From Acidimicrobiia bacterium (GTDB lineage: Bacteria > Actinomycetota > Acidimicrobiia > Acidimicrobiales > Bin134), in contig JAJECA010000025.1 in NCBI GenBank assembly GCA_022822265.1, forward strand, positions 62,001-126,000: 64,000 nt of DNA, written 5' to 3'. Below are positions 42,864-50,658 of this stretch, piece after piece (the first letter of the stretch is position 1; each line of letters begins with the position of its first letter). The translations under genes were made by a program, and so were the position numbers. The notes under the pieces were generated by a model. It did not search any database. It was not told the DNA's origin and saw only the letters and a program-made list of their open reading frames with translations.

Positions 42864-43603
42864 GATGGTGCCACAGCGCGGTGGGCGAGCGCGTTGTTGA
42901 TGAGGTCGCGGGTGTGGGGCTGCGTCGAGCGCAGCTTCAGGCACGACTGCAACGCGTCAACCGGCAAGCGGGCCGATGCCCACAGCGCGGCGTGGGGGGA
43001 CGGGCCGTTCAGCAGGCGATTGGCGACGAAGTCGGCGTCGGCCGGCAGCGCCAGCGAGGACGGGTCGGGATGGTTCCAGAACAGCGACCAGAACTGGGGC
43101 GGGAGGGGCCCGGTGAAGTCGCCCGGCGCCCCAGCCGCCGGCAGGCGCACATGCTGTGCTTGGGCCTGGAGCTTGAGGCAATCCGGCAGTGACATCACCG
43201 GCTCCCAGGCGCTGCGCTCACGGACACCGTGACGCCAGCTCTGCGTCGAGGTGCGTCGCCTGACCGCTCCGCGACGGGCCAGTGAATCCAGGGCTGCCTT
43301 CGCCGCCGACCAAGAAAGGCCCGCTGCTTCGGAGACGGCCGAGATGTTGCTGATGCCAGCGTGGAGCGTGACTGCCGCCAGCACAAGCCGTTCGCTTCGC
43401 GTCAGCGGGTGGTCGTCGGCCGACAATTCGGTTCCGGCAGCTTCGCGCCTTTGCTCCTCAACCTCCCCGCACTTGTCGCTCACCGCCTGCCGGACGAACT
43501 GCGCGACCGTCGCGCCCGACGCAAGGGCGGCCTCTGTGACTCGGCTCAGGTCCTCAGCACTGATCCGAAGCGACAACTGAGCCTCTAGGAGTTGCGCAGC
43601 CAT
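42860..43603 (-). CDS. AbiE-like partner/antitoxin with ribbon-helix-helix and winged-helix domains
   Basis: A 247-residue protein. Residues about 8-45 (LRISAEDLSRVTEAALASG, then TVAQFVRQAVSDKCGE) look like a ribbon-helix-helix domain. A winged-helix-like domain follows (ISAVSEAAGLSWSAAKAALD, then SLARRGAVRRR). The C-terminal part (FWSLFWNHPDPSSLAL..FVANRLLNG..PHAALWASARLPVDALQSCLKLR) aligns with the module 1 partner. Thus the toxin-contact region is kept while the N-terminal DNA-binding domain differs (zinc ribbon there, RHH here). ATG 43603 is 6 nt after a consensus TATAAT. Confidence 0.72.
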   Translation of the reverse strand: MAAQLLEAQLSLRISAEDLSRVTEAALASGATVAQFVRQAVSDKCGEVEEQRREAAGTELSADDHPLTRSERLVLAAVTLHAGISNISAVSEAAGLSWSAAKAALDSLARRGAVRRRTSTQSWRHGVRERSAWEPVMSLPDCLKLQAQAQHVRLPAAGAPGDFTGPLPPQFWSLFWNHPDPSSLALPADADFVANRLLNGPSPHAALWASARLPVDALQSCLKLRSTQPHTRDLINNALAHRAVAPS

Positions 43604-43641
43604 ACGCAAATTATATCTCGCGATTCACTACACAATCGCGA
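43604..43641 (-). promoter_or_regulatory. Promoter-operator of AbiE-like module 2
   Basis: Minus strand TATAAT (43615-43610), TTGCGT, ATG 43603. Directly upstream, TCGCGATT (43618-43625) and AATCGCGA (43634-43641) form a perfect 8-bp inverted repeat with an 8-nt gap, covering the -10/-35 spacer. Confidence 0.65.
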
Positions 43642-43659
43642 AACATATTCCTCGGGAGT

Positions 43660-43690
43660 ATCGACGGCGACGACGCCTACCGGCGCTAGC
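43660..43690 (+). repeat. Right direct repeat (SDR 3' end copy) of a putative genomic island
   Basis: Same-orientation copy of 39562-39592 with 28 of 31 identities. Read in frame it encodes IDGDDAYRR then TAG, mimicking the SDR tail IDGGDAYLR. Upstream of it no SDR homology remains, so it is a short repeat rather than a whole second SDR gene. Confidence 0.55.
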
Positions 43691-43778
43691 TGGCGTTTGA
43701 ATTACACCTTGCTGGGCTCATCCGATGTTCTGGGGGAATCGGGCCGGAGCGCTTTGGCGGAGAGCTGGGTGAGGTGCT

Positions 43779-43807
43779 TTGTCGATGGGATGTTGGATGA
43801 ATATGAT
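43779..43807 (+). promoter_or_regulatory. Promoter of the giant secreted protein gene
   Basis: TTGTCG (43779-43784), 17-nt spacer, TATGAT (43802-43807). The start codon is 144 nt beyond the -10, leaving a long leader that contains GTGACA/TGTCAC (about 43831-43867) and CGCGG/CCGCG hairpin arms just before a G-rich ribosome-binding region. I could not match a known riboswitch. Confidence 0.5.
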
Positions 43808-43950
43808 TAGTACACAGAGCAAACATAATGGTGACATACCAGGGCGGATCGGGTAGGTGTTGTCACTAGGTGGATTAGCGGTATCGGATTCCTTGGGAGG
43901 GCTGCTGTGAACACGATGATCGACGCGGGGCCGAACCGCGGGGGGGGGTG

Positions 43951-46900
43951 ATGAGGCCCAGCGCTTTGCTTGTAGCGCTGGTGATGCTGGCAGCGCTGCT
44001 CGTTGCGGTAGCGGCACCCCCGACGGCGCTGGCCGCCGAGACGACGCTGGTGTCGAACACGGGTGAGTCCACCCCGTCAGCAGGCAGCCCCTTCAGGGCG
44101 CAGAGCTTCACGACCGGCGCGCAGGGTGCCACGATCTCAGAGATCCAGGTCAAGCTCATCGGCCATAGCGGTGATGTTTCGGTCAAGCTGCGCAAGGACG
44201 CCACCAGTGGCTGCCCGACCGGCATCGGCAACTGCCCGGGCGATTTGGTGGCCACCTTCACCAACCCGTCCAGCATCGTTGCGGGGCTCAACAGCTTCAC
44301 CGCGCCAGCCGGCACCAAGCTCGATGCCAGCACTACCTACTGGGTGACTCTTCACGAGGGCGTCAGCAACAGGCGGAACATACCCGTTACGGCTTCGGAC
44401 AATCAGACAGGCACTACTGGCTGGACCATCGGCGACGGGAGCTTGTGGAGACAATCCGAGTCGAGCGATTGGCAGACTTCGACCAACTCGTTGGCGATCG
44501 CTGTCAAGGGCGAGCTCAGGGTGGCGGAGTTTGTGTCGGCGGAGGTGAACGGCACGAAGCTGAGCATTGACTTCGGCGAGAGCCTCAATACGACTTCGGT
44601 ACCGGCGACCACCGATTTTGGGGTGACGGTGGGCGACCAGCCTCGGAGTGTGGCCGCTGGCGGTGTGGCAATTGCCGACACGAAGGTGACGCTGACGCTG
44701 GCGGACCCGGCGGTGACGGTCGGGCAGACCGTGACGGTGAGCTACACGAAACCTTCAGGGGACGGGGCGATGCCGCTCAAGGACGCAGCCGATGTTGACG
44801 TGGAGACGTTCGGCGCCCAACCGGTGACCAACACGACGGCACCGTTGATCGAGAGCGTATCGCTGGTGTCCAAACCCCGGGCCACGCTGAGCGATTCTGA
44901 CAACACAAAGGTCTATGGAGTTGGCCAGAACATCGTGGTGGCGGTGACGTGGAACGGTCGGGTGTCGTGGGATGTGAGCGGCGCTGCCGCCGACGGCATC
45001 GGCGTGCGCCTGAACATCGGGGGCACCAACCAGCGGGCGCAGTTGGTCACGGACGGGGCGACCAGCGGCACTGCGACCACGCTGTGGTTCAGCCACACGG
45101 TTGCGAGCGGCGATTCCGACAACGACGGCGTGGCCACGGCCCTGGTCAACAACAAGCTGGTGTTGTTGGGCACCGGTGCGACGCTGAAGGGCGCCGAGGG
45201 AACCGACGCTGCACAGAGCGATGCCGGAGTGACCCACGCGGGGCTCGGCAATCAGTCTGCCCACAAGGTGGTAGCCACCCGCACCCCGGTTGCCAACAGA
45301 GCGCCCGCCTTCGACGATGGGGATGACAGTACTCAGGGGATGAGCATGGGTACCCTCAATGCGATTCCGGGCACCTTGGTGCACCAAGGATTGGAGTACC
45401 AAGACTCAGAGAACCAGATCGTCCCGTTCTTTAGCGACGCCGACAAAGACAGCTTGAGGTTCACCTTCAGCGCCACCCGCCTGGACGCGCTGGAAGTCAA
45501 GCCGCGGATTATTGGCACCAGACTGTTCCTTCAGACTGCAAGAAGTTGTGTGCTCGAAGATCTGCTGCCCGCGTTGCAGCGCAACAACAATGACGAGTTC
45601 GAGAATGTCGTAACCGTCGCGGCTTTCGACCCGGACGGAGCGAGTGTCTCAGCAACACTGAAGCTGCTCATCAATTGGGATTGTGGTGAATTTGTCAGCG
45701 CCACGGTGAACGGCAGCGCGCTCAAGCTGACCTTCTCCAACCTCCCCGGATCCAGCGCGCCGTGGTTCACCAGCCAATTTGGCGGTCTAGCGGCTGACCA
45801 GTTTGAGGTGAAGGTGAACGGGTCCGAGGTGGCGCTTGCGGCCGCCAATACATTCTCGGTGAGCGGCAACGTGCTGACGGTCAATTTGGCGGCGGCAGTG
45901 ACCCGCGGCCAAACCGTCACTGCGAGCTATGAGCCCGGAATCGAGGAGGTTCGAGGGCTGAGCGACCAGCCGGTGGTCAACCTGCTGAACACGGCGCCCG
46001 AAAGCGCGTCGATGACCGGGAACACGTTGACGGTCACCTTCACTCGCGATCTGAAAGTGCCGGACGCAGCAGCGCTGGCGAAGCTCGTTTACGCGTTCAG
46101 AGTCACGGGCGTGTACTGGGAAGGGGCCCCGCTGCGCAATGTGTCACCCCAGACGGTCGCGGTGAGCGGCAAGACGGTGACGTTGACCCTGGGGACGCCT
46201 GAGTTTGGGGGGAGGCCGGAGCAAGGTAAGTGGGATCTAGAGACGGAACTCAGTGAGTCGGCCCTGTCGCCGGGCCGGGATGTGAGAGTGGAATATCTCC
46301 GGAGCGTCGCGAGCGGTTTCGGGGTCGCCCTCCTAGACAATGCCGATAGCACCGAGGTTCCCGGCTTCACCGACTATGCGGTGACGACGACATTCGCTAC
46401 CACGGAGCCGCCATTGGCGACGGGAGTGCAGGTGGATGGGACGGCGCTGACGTTGTCTTTCGATCAGGATCTGGACACGGCGTCGCTGCCGGCGGGGAGC
46501 CGTTTTCGCGTGTCGACGTCGCCGCGGGGCCTCTACATCAATCCGCATGTCACCGTGCCGCGTGCCATCTCGGGCACAGGCACCGCAGCAGTGAGCGGCA
46601 AGACGGTAACGGTCACGCTGGAGTCGGCGGTGGACCCTGAAGAGGACTTCATCGTGTGGTACCGGCCAGGTGACGATGCCAATCCTCTGCGGGCAAGCTC
46701 CACCGGGCCGAAGGTGGCGGAGATCCTGGGGGCGCTGGGCAGCAGGCGAGACCGAACGGCACCAGCGCTGGACAGCGCGGTGGTAGCGGGCACATCTCTT
46801 TGGCTGTACTACAGCGAGAAACTGGACACCGGCTCGGTACCGAGCACGGGTGATTTCACGGTGATGGAGGGCACCACGGCCAGGACAGAGAGCGATGTGA

Positions 46901-48861
46901 CGGTGAGCGGCAACGCGGTCAAGCTGACGCTGTCGGGAAATGCGGTGGGAACGAGCACTGCGGTGACGGTGGGTTACACCGCGGGCACGAACCCGGTCCA
47001 AGATCTGGCGGGCAACGACGCCGGGAACCTCTCAAGCCATTCGGTTACCAACGCAGGAGACAACCCTATGGCTGCGCCGACGCTTTCGACGACAGACCCG
47101 GCGGTGGCGGATCAACTGGTGCTGAGGCTCACCTTCAACCAGTGGTTGGATGGGGCGGAGGTTCCGGGAGCCGGCGCGTTCACGATCGCGGGCGGGGATA
47201 CGCCCATGAGCGTCCGCGGTGTTGCGGTGCGAGGCAAATCGGTAGAGCTGCGGGTCTCTCCTGGTTTCTTACCGTGTTCCTCGGGCTACACCGTGAGTTA
47301 CACGAAGCCGAGCAGCAATGCGCTGCAAAGCGTGTGGGGCACCGACGTGGAGGCGATTTCTAGCCAGGCGATCACGAACAAGTGGTCGGCTCGATGCCGG
47401 TCCACGGACCCTCAGCCGAGGCAAATCGGTAACAGCGACGGCGTCGTTGGCGGCTTAGGCGGCAGGTCGCTGAGCCTTGAGTTCGACCGGCCGCTGAGCC
47501 CCCTGCAGCCACCGAGCCCTGAGGGGTTCACGGTGAAATCGAGCATTCCCGGCGGTGCAGCCGCAATGCCCGTCGAGGTCGTCGAAATCCGGCTCTCGCC
47601 CAACGACAGGCAACTTCAGATGGCGCTGAGCCGACAGCTCACCCCTGGCGAGCAGGTGGCGGTCAACTACCAGCACCCACGCTCCGCCCCTGGGATTTGG
47701 GACGCCGAGGGCGACCAGATAGCGCCGTTCTCGGTGGAAACCGTCGTTCCCGGCGCCGCACCGGAAGTTACCGGTGTGGAGGTGGTGTCGGATTCCGGTG
47801 ACGACAACACCTACGCCATGGGCGAAGTCATCGAGATCAAGGTCACGTTCGACAAAGCGGTGACCGTGACCGGCACGCCGCTTTTGGGCATTGACATGGA
47901 TCCGGCGCATTGGGGCCGCAAGGACGCGGTTTATGCCAGTGGCAGCGGCACCGCCGAGCTGATCTTCACCCACACCGTGATAGAGCCGAACTACTCGTCG
48001 CAGGGCATCGCGGTGCTTGCCGACACGCTCGACCTTGACGGCGGCACCATCACGGCTACGGCTGGCGGCACCGACGCCGATCTGTCCCATACTGGGCTAG
48101 GCCACGATTCCGATCACAAGGTGGACTGGCGGCAGTCGCCGCCCGATGCCAACGGGAACCGTTCGCCGGTGTTTGGCGGCGTAGATCCGGGATGGGTCAA
48201 CGCGCCCCCTGGGTACCTAGTTAGCCTTTCGGTGTCGCAGTCTGATTTCAGCGATCCCGATGGCGACACGCTCACGTTCACACTGTCCACGAACCGCGAC
48301 GACATCTACGCGGCGGGCGATTTGGTGTACGTCGACAGGATCGGTCGCATCTTCTTCGCTGCGAAGACGGCGTGCGCGCTGGCCAGCCTTGATCCACCGG
48401 AGAGCGGCACGTACGACACGGTGGTCACCATGACCGCGACCGACCCCGACGGCGCCACCGCGCAGGTTTCGGCGACGTTCCGTACCAATCCGGCGACGTT
48501 CGCGTGCCCTTCGCTTTCGACCGCCACGGTGGACGGCGCGACGCTGACGATGGCGTTCAACGGAGCGTTGGCCCCGAGCTACAAGCTCGTGCCGGCCAAT
48601 GGGGTGTTTGAAGCGCTGACGGCGGGCCAATTCGAGGTAGAGGTGGACGGCGCCGCAGTCAGTCTTGCCGATGCGGTGTCGGTGAGCGGCGACGCGATCC
48701 GCGCTGACAACCTCCGCGGACCCGACACAATTAGCCTGACCCTGGCCGAAGCGGTGACGGCAGGCCAGACCGTCACCGTGAGCTACACCCCAGGCAACTA
48801 CCCACTAGCGGCCGCGTTCACCGACCAGCCCACCACCAACACAACCACATCGCAAAACTGA
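43951..48861 (+). CDS. Giant secreted multidomain protein with SwmB-like repeats
   Basis: A 1,636-residue exported protein. Signal peptide: MRPSALLVALVMLAALLVAV then AAPPTALA. Residues about 30-190 resemble a choice-of-anchor beta domain (SFTTGAQGATISEIQV...NSFTAPAGTKLDASTTYWVTL). Then come at least seven roughly 100-residue beta modules with the SwmB-like pattern V-x-G-x-x-L-x-(L/I)-x-F...L...V..G..V.VSY, for example near 195, 585, 830, 945 and at the C-terminus, interleaved with cadherin-like FSDPDGDTLTFTLS modules. There is no LPXTG, TM helix or lipobox; the end TTNTTTSQN is free. Probably a surface- or matrix-associated adhesin or structural protein. Start ATG 43951; GTG 43948 adds one residue. 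Confidence 0.8.
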   Translation: MRPSALLVALVMLAALLVAVAAPPTALAAETTLVSNTGESTPSAGSPFRAQSFTTGAQGATISEIQVKLIGHSGDVSVKLRKDATSGCPTGIGNCPGDLVATFTNPSSIVAGLNSFTAPAGTKLDASTTYWVTLHEGVSNRRNIPVTASDNQTGTTGWTIGDGSLWRQSESSDWQTSTNSLAIAVKGELRVAEFVSAEVNGTKLSIDFGESLNTTSVPATTDFGVTVGDQPRSVAAGGVAIADTKVTLTLADPAVTVGQTVTVSYTKPSGDGAMPLKDAADVDVETFGAQPVTNTTAPLIESVSLVSKPRATLSDSDNTKVYGVGQNIVVAVTWNGRVSWDVSGAAADGIGVRLNIGGTNQRAQLVTDGATSGTATTLWFSHTVASGDSDNDGVATALVNNKLVLLGTGATLKGAEGTDAAQSDAGVTHAGLGNQSAHKVVATRTPVANRAPAFDDGDDSTQGMSMGTLNAIPGTLVHQGLEYQDSENQIVPFFSDADKDSLRFTFSATRLDALEVKPRIIGTRLFLQTARSCVLEDLLPALQRNNNDEFENVVTVAAFDPDGASVSATLKLLINWDCGEFVSATVNGSALKLTFSNLPGSSAPWFTSQFGGLAADQFEVKVNGSEVALAAANTFSVSGNVLTVNLAAAVTRGQTVTASYEPGIEEVRGLSDQPVVNLLNTAPESASMTGNTLTVTFTRDLKVPDAAALAKLVYAFRVTGVYWEGAPLRNVSPQTVAVSGKTVTLTLGTPEFGGRPEQGKWDLETELSESALSPGRDVRVEYLRSVASGFGVALLDNADSTEVPGFTDYAVTTTFATTEPPLATGVQVDGTALTLSFDQDLDTASLPAGSRFRVSTSPRGLYINPHVTVPRAISGTGTAAVSGKTVTVTLESAVDPEEDFIVWYRPGDDANPLRASSTGPKVAEILGALGSRRDRTAPALDSAVVAGTSLWLYYSEKLDTGSVPSTGDFTVMEGTTARTESDVTVSGNAVKLTLSGNAVGTSTAVTVGYTAGTNPVQDLAGNDAGNLSSHSVTNAGDNPMAAPTLSTTDPAVADQLVLRLTFNQWLDGAEVPGAGAFTIAGGDTPMSVRGVAVRGKSVELRVSPGFLPCSSGYTVSYTKPSSNALQSVWGTDVEAISSQAITNKWSARCRSTDPQPRQIGNSDGVVGGLGGRSLSLEFDRPLSPLQPPSPEGFTVKSSIPGGAAAMPVEVVEIRLSPNDRQLQMALSRQLTPGEQVAVNYQHPRSAPGIWDAEGDQIAPFSVETVVPGAAPEVTGVEVVSDSGDDNTYAMGEVIEIKVTFDKAVTVTGTPLLGIDMDPAHWGRKDAVYASGSGTAELIFTHTVIEPNYSSQGIAVLADTLDLDGGTITATAGGTDADLSHTGLGHDSDHKVDWRQSPPDANGNRSPVFGGVDPGWVNAPPGYLVSLSVSQSDFSDPDGDTLTFTLSTNRDDIYAAGDLVYVDRIGRIFFAAKTACALASLDPPESGTYDTVVTMTATDPDGATAQVSATFRTNPATFACPSLSTATVDGATLTMAFNGALAPSYKLVPANGVFEALTAGQFEVEVDGAAVSLADAVSVSGDAIRADNLRGPDTISLTLAEAVTAGQTVTVSYTPGNYPLAAAFTDQPTTNTTTSQN

Positions 48862-48949
48862 AACCTCGCCCACGGGACCAGACCAGAGGGTTACACAAAG
48901 GCCGAGCGGCTGAACGGTGCCGCTGTGATCAGGGAAAGCTCGACATTCG

Positions 48950-49201
48950 ATGTTCTTGACCTATACCTCGCATGCGAAACATGTCATGGAGGAGCGAGGG
49001 ATCTCTTCCGAGTGGGTGGAGCGAGCGGTGGCCGAACCGGAGCGACGGACGCGTGACCCCCACGATGAGACCGTGGAACGGTTCTATATTCGAATACCTG
49101 AATGCGGTGGTAGAGTCCTACGCGTGGCCGTGAACACGGACGCAGATCCTTGGCGTGTAGTAAGCACGTTCTTTGATCGCTCTATGCGAGGCGAGCTATG
49201 A
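48950..49201 (+). CDS. DUF4258 family protein, probable toxin of a type II pair
   Basis: An 83-residue protein. LTYTSHAKHVMEERGISSEWVERAVAEPERR followed by ERFYIRIPECGGRVLRVAVN and PWRVVSTFFDRSMRG is the DUF4258 pattern (H-A...R-M-x-R-x-I). DUF4258 genes are regularly found with DUF2283 genes, as here, where the stop overlaps the next ATG (49198-49201). The pair is generally regarded as toxin-antitoxin-like; activity is not shown. A truncated copy lies at 42011. Confidence 0.82.
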   Translation: MFLTYTSHAKHVMEERGISSEWVERAVAEPERRTRDPHDETVERFYIRIPECGGRVLRVAVNTDADPWRVVSTFFDRSMRGEL

Positions 49202-49398
49202 GACTTCAGGTAGACAAGGAAGCTGATGCCCTGCACCTCCGCTTGGACGACTCGGCCATCGTCGAGTCGGTAGAGGTAGTGCCCGGAGTTGTATTGGATT
49301 TCAACGAGGCCCAAGAGGTGGTTGGCGTTGAAATGCTCCGCCTTTCCATGCGATCAGCCGACTTGAATCTCTCGGCGTTGGAATTCGAGACCGTCTAG
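49198..49398 (+). CDS. DUF2283 family protein, probable antitoxin
   Basis: A 66-residue protein with the DUF2283 pattern: RLQVDKEADALHLRLDDSAIVESVEVVPGVVLDFNEAQEVVGVEML. Members are small beta-rich proteins paired with DUF4258. It overlaps the upstream gene by 4 nt, so the two are translationally coupled. The C-terminal SADLNLSALEFETV is short. Confidence 0.82.
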   Translation: MRLQVDKEADALHLRLDDSAIVESVEVVPGVVLDFNEAQEVVGVEMLRLSMRSADLNLSALEFETV

Positions 49399-49423
49399 AG
49401 CACGCATCGACGGCCTGTCCGCG

Positions 49424-50554
49424 CTAGCCGGCGGGGGCGATGTGGCCTTCTAGGTTGTAGGGGCGGTAGGGGCCGAAGATGGATTGCTCCAGCACGCCGA
49501 TGCCTTGGCGGTCGCCCATGCGGACTTTCATCAGGTGCTGGACGTGCTGGTTCTCGAAGGCGGTCTCGTTCACGTCGGCCAGCTTCCAGCGCTCTGACTC
49601 CATGGCCAGCTCGCCCTTCCAGTCGCCGTGCGACCAGGTGGGGTGGCTGTAGCCGATGCCCTTCATGCGGTAGGTGAACTGTTTGTCGAAGGTGATCTCG
49701 TGGCGGGTGTCGTCTTCCAGTGAGGTCATGGCCAGGGTGGCGCTTTTGATCATGCGGCTGCCGGGCTCGAACTCGAGTTGGTGTTCGAGGCGGTGCATGG
49801 GCTCGACGCCGGGATCCTCCACGCCGGGGTTGTCGGCCAGGGAGTCATAGGCGGGGAGGAAGGCGCCCACGTGGAATCGGGGGCGGCCCAGAGTGTCCTC
49901 AAACAGCTGGTAGTGGCTGCACATGTCGTCCCAGTGCAGCGGGGCCCACAGAAAGAACAGCCCCATGGCCCGCGGTGCCTGGGGGGCGCCCCGGTTGTCG
50001 CCGCCGGCCACCGGGCGCACGCCCCAGGAGCGGTCTTTGGTGCCGTAGGTCTCTGTTCGGTCGATCTCCATGCGCTGGCCGTCGTATTCGATCCAGCCGT
50101 GCCAGCGGCCGAACTGGGTGAACCGGGTGGTGTCCATGATTTTGCGGCTGCCGTCGGACCAGTGATGGCGGGGTTCCTCGATGGCCGCGGTGCGGGCCTC
50201 GAAGGTGAGGTCGGCGGCGAAGTCGGTGTCGTTGGGCTCCAGCACCACCCGGCAGGCCTTCATGGGCTCGGTGATCTCTAGGCGGAACGGACCGACGGTG
50301 ACGTCGGACGGCTCGGGGTTGGCCCGGGCCGAGGCGTGGAAGGCGTGCTGCACGCCGTTGTGGACGATGCTGATGCCGCAGTCCTGGATGTCGAGGTGGG
50401 GATAGCGGGCGGTGCCCACGCCGAGGTACATATCTCCGATCTTTGAGTAGCCGTTGAACCAGTACCGCTCGTAGAAGTCCTTCTCCCCGGTGGCCGGAGT
50501 GGAAATGGGGTCGGGCGTTTGGTGGATGGGGAAATCGTCGAATTTGGTCAGCAC
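49424..50554 (-). CDS. Conserved hypothetical protein, possibly AttH/CrtC-like beta-barrel
   Basis: A 376-residue protein with no signal peptide or TM segment. Conserved-looking parts are KDFYERYWFNGYSKIGDMYLG, RLEITEPMKACRVVLEPND, DGQRMEIDRTETYGTKDRSWGVR and FFLWAPLHWDDMCSHYQLFED. The succession of two beta-rich halves with W-G-x-R suggests the two-lipocalin AttH/hydroxyneurosporene-synthase-like fold, but I cannot confirm it. The GTG at 50554 was chosen as the first start before conserved sequence. It is divergent from the KamA gene across 104 nt. Confidence 0.6.
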   Translation of the reverse strand: MLTKFDDFPIHQTPDPISTPATGEKDFYERYWFNGYSKIGDMYLGVGTARYPHLDIQDCGISIVHNGVQHAFHASARANPEPSDVTVGPFRLEITEPMKACRVVLEPNDTDFAADLTFEARTAAIEEPRHHWSDGSRKIMDTTRFTQFGRWHGWIEYDGQRMEIDRTETYGTKDRSWGVRPVAGGDNRGAPQAPRAMGLFFLWAPLHWDDMCSHYQLFEDTLGRPRFHVGAFLPAYDSLADNPGVEDPGVEPMHRLEHQLEFEPGSRMIKSATLAMTSLEDDTRHEITFDKQFTYRMKGIGYSHPTWSHGDWKGELAMESERWKLADVNETAFENQHVQHLMKVRMGDRQGIGVLEQSIFGPYRPYNLEGHIAPAG

Positions 50555-50658
50555 ACGACAATCGTGGCAGACCGCGTCTTCCCGATGATTGTCGGAGGGA
50601 CTGGTATCATCGGCTACATCAGTTGAGTTTGGCTACAAACGACTGCGAGGACCCCACT

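Noticed and set aside
43592-43810. Plus-strand ORF of 72 codons before the giant gene
   Set aside because: It overlaps operator, direct repeat and promoter sequences, has no recognisable family or ribosome-binding site, and looks accidental.
43808-43950. Cyclic-di-GMP or other known riboswitch before the giant secreted protein
   Set aside because: Some GEMM-like pieces (GAGCAAAC) are present, but the conserved GGGACGCAAAGCC core and receptor loop are missing.
49406-49429. Third copy of the SDR 3'-end repeat, which would extend the island to 49.4 kb
   Set aside because: Only ATCGACGGC and GCGCTAGCC match, with 6 nt between them instead of 14. It may be chance, since GCGCTAGCC includes the end of the neighbouring gene.
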